Below, in pieces: positions 6,380-10,398 of a DNA stretch of 10,398 bases. This stretch comes from Akkermansiaceae bacterium UBA5020 (GTDB lineage Bacteria; Verrucomicrobiota; Verrucomicrobiia; Verrucomicrobiales; DEV007), in contig DGXY01000001.1 in assembly GCA_002396885.1 (NCBI GenBank), forward strand, positions 134,176 to 144,573, in the 5' to 3' direction. A program made the translations under genes and the position numbers. How positions within the stretch are numbered: position 1 is the first letter of the stretch; the number at the start of each line of letters is the position of its first letter. The notes under the pieces were generated by a model. It was not told the DNA's origin and ran no database searches. It saw nothing but the letters and a program-made list of their open reading frames with translations.

Positions 6380-7723
6380 ATGCAAGTTTCGACGATTGCC
6401 GCAGTGGCCAGCCCTCCTGGAGTGGGTGCGGTTGCCTTGATCCGCATCAGTGGTCCTGATGCGGCCAAGGTCGCCGCCCGGGTCTTCGCGGGGCGCCCGT
6501 CTTCCCGGTGGCGGCCCCGGTGCCAGCACTGGGGGCGGCTGATCGGTCCGGAAGGTGAGGGGATTGACGAAGGCTTGCTAACTTATTTTCCCGGGCCGAA
6601 AAGTTTCACGGGCGAAGACATCGTCGAAATCGGCTGTCATGGTGGCATGTTGGTCACCCGAAGGGTCCTCGAGGCGGTTTTCGCGGCCGGGGCCGAGCCG
6701 GCGGCTCCCGGGGCGTTCTCGCAAAGGGCATTCCTCAACGGACGCATCGACCTCACCCAGGCCGAGGCGATCATGGATCTGATTTCGGCCCAGACGGATC
6801 TCGCAATCCGGGCTGCCGGTGAACAACTCGCAGGCAGGCTCGGGATCGAGGTCGAGAGGATCCGCAAGGATCTCATTGGATTGCTGGCGCATGTCGAGGC
6901 CTACATCGACTTTCCCGAAGAAGACATCGAGCCGGACTCGATGGAGGCCTTGATTTCGGCGATGGATCAGATCGCCGGGAAGCTTGACCACCTCCTCGCC
7001 ACCGCTGATCAAGGACGCATCCTGAGGGAAGGCATCAGGACCGTGATCTGCGGGCCGCCGAATGCCGGAAAATCGAGTTTGCTCAATGGTCTGCTGGGTT
7101 TCGACCGCGCTATTGTCAGCGATTTGGCAGGTACCACCCGCGACACGATTGAAGAGTTCATCAATCTCAAGGGGATTCCCCTGAGACTCATCGACACGGC
7201 GGGGATCCGTGAGGGGGCTGAGGCGATCGAGCGGGAAGGGATCCAACGCACGCGGGCCCAGATCGCTGGAGCCGAATTGATCCTCCACGTGGTCGATGCC
7301 CACGAAAGCCGGGACATGGTTGAGGAAATTCAGCCGGTTCCGGGGGCGAGATTCGTTCGGGTGCTGAACAAGGAGGATCTCCCCCGGCACGCGGATTGGC
7401 TCGGGGTGGACGGCTACCCCGTCTCGTGTATCGAGCCTGAGTCGATCGAGGCGTTTCGGGAACATCTCCATGAGATGCTGACCGCCGGGACCGGGTTGGC
7501 GACGGCCAGTCTCACGGCAATCAATGCGCGGCATCAAGCCTGTCTCAAAAGGGCCCGGCGCGAACTCGGGGAGGCTCGCGGATTGATGGCTTCCGGCGAA
7601 TCTCCGGAATTCGTCGCTGCTGGCCTGCACGCGGCGCTCCATGCGGTGGGCGAGGTTATCGGGCGCACCGATATCGAAGAGATTCTCGGGGAAATCTTTA
7701 GCCGCTTCTGTATCGGCAAATAG
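6380..7723 (+). CDS. mnmE: tRNA uridine-5-carboxymethylaminomethyl modification GTPase MnmE
   Basis: A 447-residue GTPase that, with MnmG, modifies the wobble U34 of certain tRNAs in the cytoplasm. The N-terminal tetrahydrofolate-binding domain begins STIAAVASPPGVGAVALIRI and contains GEDIVEIGCHGG and GAFSQRAFLNGRIDLTQAEA. Helices follow, then an inserted Ras-like G domain: P-loop GPPNAGKSS at 225-233, TTRDT at 252-256, DTAG at 272-275 and NKED at 330-333. The C-terminal helices end in FCIGK, the conserved terminal motif with C444. All catalytic motifs are intact and length is typical. The ATG at 6380 fits the family start closely. It has no Shine-Dalgarno sequence (CCGACCTTCC upstream). It is divergent from radC and appears monocistronic, ending before a strong hairpin. 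Confidence 0.98.
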   Translation: MQVSTIAAVASPPGVGAVALIRISGPDAAKVAARVFAGRPSSRWRPRCQHWGRLIGPEGEGIDEGLLTYFPGPKSFTGEDIVEIGCHGGMLVTRRVLEAVFAAGAEPAAPGAFSQRAFLNGRIDLTQAEAIMDLISAQTDLAIRAAGEQLAGRLGIEVERIRKDLIGLLAHVEAYIDFPEEDIEPDSMEALISAMDQIAGKLDHLLATADQGRILREGIRTVICGPPNAGKSSLLNGLLGFDRAIVSDLAGTTRDTIEEFINLKGIPLRLIDTAGIREGAEAIEREGIQRTRAQIAGAELILHVVDAHESRDMVEEIQPVPGARFVRVLNKEDLPRHADWLGVDGYPVSCIEPESIEAFREHLHEMLTAGTGLATASLTAINARHQACLKRARRELGEARGLMASGESPEFVAAGLHAALHAVGEVIGRTDIEEILGEIFSRFCIGK

Positions 7724-7727
7724 GACC

Positions 7728-7761
7728 AAAAAAAGCGGCACCCGATGAAGGGTGCCGCTTT
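7728..7761. terminator. Bidirectional Rho-independent terminator
   Basis: AAAGCGGCACCC (7732-7743) and GGGTGCCGCTTT (7750-7761) form a perfect 12-bp stem with a 6-nt GATGAA loop. Seven A at 7728-7734, partly in the stem, become a T tract after the hairpin on the minus strand. This makes a good terminator for the DUF1501 gene, whose stop is at 7791. On the plus strand it follows the mnmE stop by a few bases, with only TTT at the stem end, so it is weaker in that direction. Confidence 0.9.
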
Positions 7762-7790
7762 GAGAACGTTTCCGATCAGGTTTCGCGGAA

Positions 7791-9053
7791 TCAGGCGAAA
7801 AGGGCGGTCACGGGGGCTCCCTTGTCCGCGAAGGTGAAGGGACGCTGCGTCGGCGAATAGACCGTCTCTTCCAGGTTCAGTCCAAGCCCATAGCCGATCG
7901 TGGCGAGGAAGTCCTCGGGTTTGACCGGGTTCGCCTTGACCTTCTTGCCCATGCCGTCGGTTTCCCCGTAAACGGTGCCTCCTTTGGTGCCTCCGCCCGC
8001 GAGAATGCAGGAGTAGGCGGCCGGGTAGTGGTCACGACCCGAATTCATGTTGATGTCGGGAGTGCGGCCGAACTCGGTGCCGAGGGCGATGAGGGTGGAA
8101 TCGAGGAGACCACGCGACTCGAGATCCTTGATCAGGGTCGCGAGGGCCATATCGAGCTCGGGGAGGCGATCCCCGGTGCCCCCTGCGATATCCTGGTGCA
8201 TGTCCCAGCCGCCGGCGACGACCTCGACGACGCGTACGCCGTTTTCAACGAGCTTCCGCGCGAGGAGGCAGCCCTGCCCCAAGCGGTTTTCCCCATACTC
8301 GGCACGATTGGATTCGTTGGAGATGTCGAAGGCGGAGAGGGCGTCGCTCTTGAGGAGTCGGTTCGCCTGGTTGTAGTATTCCACGTAGGACTTGGGGCCC
8401 GTGTATTTGAATTTGTCACTGAACTGCTGGCCGAGTTTCTGAGCCATCTGCATGCGCCGATCGAAACGCTCGCCCTCCACGATGAGATCCGTGTTTGGAA
8501 CGCCTCCGGTGGGATCGGCGATCGGCAACGGGCTCAGGGACGGGTCCATGAAACCGGCGTTGGAGGTGCTTTGGCCAACGAGGACGGAGTCCGGGAGGAT
8601 CTCGCCGCGCTTGCCGAGAAGGGTTTCCGCCCAAGGTCCAACGGTCGGGTGAACGATGGTGGCGCGTTTCTCGTAGCCGGTGCGCATGATGTATTCACCC
8701 TGCTCATGTGCGCCATTGGTCGACGTCATCGAGTTGATCACCGCCATCTTGTCACCGAGTTTGGCAAGTTCCTTGAGGTGCATGCCGAACTTCATGTTGT
8801 CCACATTGGTGTCGAGAATCTCGGTGGAACCCATTACGTCGCTGTTCTTCTTCGGATCGAAGGTGTCGAGATGGGTCATGCCCCCAGAGAGGTAGATGTA
8901 GATGAGATTCTTTGCTTTGCCGCCCTCCTGCGCCTTGAAGTTCCGGGGTAGGAAGGGAACGCTGAGGCTGAGTCCAAAGGAAAGCTTGGCCGTCATTTCC
9001 ATGAAATAACGGCGGCTGAAGGGATCTTTTCCGGCGAGTTCTGCGATGTGCAT
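7791..9053 (-). CDS. DUF1501 domain-containing exported protein
   Basis: A 420-residue DUF1501 protein, a family placed in the alkaline phosphatase/sulfatase-like superfamily but without established activity. The N-terminus has SRRYFMEMTAK at 13-23 followed by a hydrophobic stretch (FGLSLSVPFLP), which resembles a twin-arginine export signal. LSGGMTHLDTFDPK at 55-68 opens the alpha/beta core. NGAHEQGEY (113-121), GGWDMHQD (281-288), GTEFGRTP (325-332) and GRDHYP (339-344) are the conserved Asp/His/Glu-rich segments likely to form the metal site. The ATG at 9053 lies 37 bp downstream of the DUF1553 stop, so both genes probably form one transcript, ending at the hairpin at 7728-7761. No Shine-Dalgarno sequence is visible. 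The gene is intact. Periplasmic location is inferred from the leader, and the substrate is unknown. Confidence 0.93.
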   Translation of the reverse strand: MHIAELAGKDPFSRRYFMEMTAKLSFGLSLSVPFLPRNFKAQEGGKAKNLIYIYLSGGMTHLDTFDPKKNSDVMGSTEILDTNVDNMKFGMHLKELAKLGDKMAVINSMTSTNGAHEQGEYIMRTGYEKRATIVHPTVGPWAETLLGKRGEILPDSVLVGQSTSNAGFMDPSLSPLPIADPTGGVPNTDLIVEGERFDRRMQMAQKLGQQFSDKFKYTGPKSYVEYYNQANRLLKSDALSAFDISNESNRAEYGENRLGQGCLLARKLVENGVRVVEVVAGGWDMHQDIAGGTGDRLPELDMALATLIKDLESRGLLDSTLIALGTEFGRTPDINMNSGRDHYPAAYSCILAGGGTKGGTVYGETDGMGKKVKANPVKPEDFLATIGYGLGLNLEETVYSPTQRPFTFADKGAPVTALFA

Positions 9054-9090
9054 GGCTATGGGGATGTTTGAAGGTTCGAGAGCGGAATGA

Positions 9091-10398
9091 TCACTGGATG
9101 AAGAGGAATTCGGGGCTGTTCATGAGAGCCCAGGCGAGGTCGCTGATGCCTTCGTCGCCGAAGTCTTCGATCATTCCAACGCCAAGATCGAGTTCTTCCT
9201 TGGTGGGGAATCGATTGAGAAGCGTGAAGAAGACCCCGCGGACCTTGTCGTCGGGTCCGTCGAGTTCCTCCAGATCGGAGACCACCTTCGAGGACACTCC
9301 GGTGAGTTGCTGGGTCACGGCGCCGTTCATCAGGGCGAGCACCTGGGGGACGGAACCATCGTAGTTGTGATCGTCGGTGATGCGGCGGTCGGATTGCCCG
9401 AAGGTATCGAGCATGGACGCGGCGGCGGCGGGCTGGGGAAGCTCCGAAGCGCGCAGTTCCGTGTCGTTCATGGCCACCGGGGTGTATTCATCGCCTTCCG
9501 AAACCATCGCCATGGCTGAGCCACCGCGGAGGTTTTGCCACATTTCATAATGGCGCCAGACGTCTTCGTTGGTGGCGGTATTGAAATCGATGTTCAGAAT
9601 CTTCTTGTAAAAGGAGCCGTCGCCTCCCTTCTTCTTGTCGATCTCGCTCCCGTGGGCCAGCACCATCATGGAATCCCAGGCCTGCTCGGCCCGCATCCGG
9701 CGGAGGACGGGGCCGGGGAAATAGTAGGCTTTGGTCAGGTCGGGCTCTTCGCTGGAGGCGATCGACTGGTAGGCCCGCGTGTTGTAGATGATGCGCATGA
9801 ACTCACGAAGGTCGTAATTCACGCGGCGCATCTCCCTGGTGAGGTAGGCCAGCACCTCGGGCTGCGAGGAACGCTTGATTTCCTCATCGCTGAAGTCGTT
9901 GGTCGGCTCAATGATGGCCTGGCCGAAGGCTCTTCCCCACATCCGGTTGGCGATGACGAGGGCGAAACGGGGATTCTCGGGGGCCGTGAGCCAATCCGCA
10001 ATGGCTTCGCGACGGGTCTTCCCGCCAACCTTTGCGGCATCTCCGATGAGGGTGCGGGGATTGGCCACTTCCCCGGGTTTGCCGCCGTCTCCGATGAAAT
10101 CATGGGGGAGGACGGTTTGAAGCGCTTCGTTGTCGGCGATGTTCCAGCCGAGGGCGTTCGTGAAGAAGTAAAACTGATTGAAGTTCTGGTCCCTCGGAAT
10201 GACTCCCTTGGTCGACTCCGCCCACTTTTCGAAGGTGGTCTTCCATCCGGCCGGCGCATTCGGCATCTCGACCTTGCCGCCGGTCATCATCGCATCCGCC
10301 GGACGGTAGCCGAGGGAGCGTTGCGTGTTGCCGAAGAAGGCGGCCATTTCATAGAAATCACCTTGGGTCCATTCGTCGAAGGGATGGTCGTGGCACTG
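9091..10398 (-). CDS. DUF1549/DUF1553 domain-containing protein (5' truncated by window edge)
   Basis: The C-terminal 435 residues of a DUF1549-DUF1553 protein. The frame is open through the last base, and the 17 codons before the internal ATG at 10347 read QCHDHPFDEWTQGDFYE. This is the conserved end of DUF1549, with a CH pair resembling a c-type haem site, so the true start lies beyond the edge. Then come DUF1553 landmarks: NPRFALVIANRMWGRAFG (about 142-159), EPTNDFS, NYDLREFMRIIYNTRAYQ, GPVLRRMRAEQAWDSMM, and the terminal ALMNSPEFLFIQ. Complete members are about twice this length or more, often with an N-terminal cytochrome-like domain. These proteins are predicted to be secreted and are found mainly in Planctomycetota and Verrucomicrobiota. 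No biochemical role is settled. It precedes the DUF1501 gene by 37 bp in the usual order for the pair. Confidence 0.93.
   Translation of the reverse strand, partial: QCHDHPFDEWTQGDFYEMAAFFGNTQRSLGYRPADAMMTGGKVEMPNAPAGWKTTFEKWAESTKGVIPRDQNFNQFYFFTNALGWNIADNEALQTVLPHDFIGDGGKPGEVANPRTLIGDAAKVGGKTRREAIADWLTAPENPRFALVIANRMWGRAFGQAIIEPTNDFSDEEIKRSSQPEVLAYLTREMRRVNYDLREFMRIIYNTRAYQSIASSEEPDLTKAYYFPGPVLRRMRAEQAWDSMMVLAHGSEIDKKKGGDGSFYKKILNIDFNTATNEDVWRHYEMWQNLRGGSAMAMVSEGDEYTPVAMNDTELRASELPQPAAAASMLDTFGQSDRRITDDHNYDGSVPQVLALMNGAVTQQLTGVSSKVVSDLEELDGPDDKVRGVFFTLLNRFPTKEELDLGVGMIEDFGDEGISDLAWALMNSPEFLFIQ

Noticed and set aside
6316..6468. Longer radC form starting at 6468 or 6381
   Set aside because: The extra residues do not match the RadC family, and the 6468 start would lie deep in mnmE. 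Similarity starts cleanly at the ATG at 6315.
6578..7741. A 387-codon minus-strand open frame opposite mnmE
   Set aside because: It is a complement-strand shadow of mnmE that runs through the terminator hairpin. No family features are visible.
8028..8951. A 307-codon plus-strand open frame opposite the DUF1501 gene
   Set aside because: It is an antisense shadow of a conserved gene and has no start context or domain of its own.
9091..10347. DUF1553 protein starting at the ATG at 10347
   Set aside because: The upstream codons continue the conserved DUF1549 end (CHDHPFDEW), so that ATG is internal and the gene is cut by the window edge.

Overview
The window looks like ordinary chromosomal DNA from a Gram-negative bacterium of the Planctomycetota-Verrucomicrobiota lineage, most likely Verrucomicrobiota. 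The main reasons are an adjacent pair of DUF1553 and DUF1501 genes, an arrangement largely confined to those phyla, and an LptD-type outer-membrane LPS translocon. The GC-rich codon use and the general lack of Shine-Dalgarno sequences in front of starts fit but do not prove this. The assignment is inferred from gene content only.

Layout. Bases 1-471 (+) carry the 3' half of a sugar phosphate isomerase/epimerase-like TIM-barrel gene, cut by the window edge. It converges on a long minus-strand run that reads, in transcription order from right to left: radC (6315-5626), an unidentified 181-codon ORF (5626-5081), lptD (5090-2730), ugd encoding UDP-glucose 6-dehydrogenase (2589-1291), a small DUF4190-like membrane protein (1179-892) and a DUF2752 membrane protein (887-480). 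The radC, unidentified ORF and lptD frames overlap by 1 and 10 nt. The last two genes are 4 nt apart. ugd has spacers of 140 and 111 nt on its two sides.

mnmE (6380-7723, +), the tRNA-modifying GTPase, is divergent from radC with only 64 bp between the two starts. A strong 12-bp hairpin with flanking A/T tracts (7728-7761) separates mnmE from a convergent minus-strand pair: a DUF1549/DUF1553 protein, whose 5' part lies beyond the right edge (10398-9091), followed after 37 bp by a DUF1501 protein with a twin-arginine-like leader (9053-7791).

How the genes fit together. RadC and MnmE are housekeeping functions. LptD and Ugd both serve the cell surface: LPS insertion in the outer membrane, and UDP-glucuronate for surface polysaccharide. 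DUF1553 and DUF1501 proteins are co-occurring, functionally uncharacterised and predicted to be exported. I found no mobile element, CRISPR array, tRNA, rRNA or defence system. The least explained part is 5091-5625, between radC and lptD, where a tightly overlapped ORF has no family I recognise. The other notable observations are an LptD with no cysteine in its mature part and an awkward choice of LptD start.
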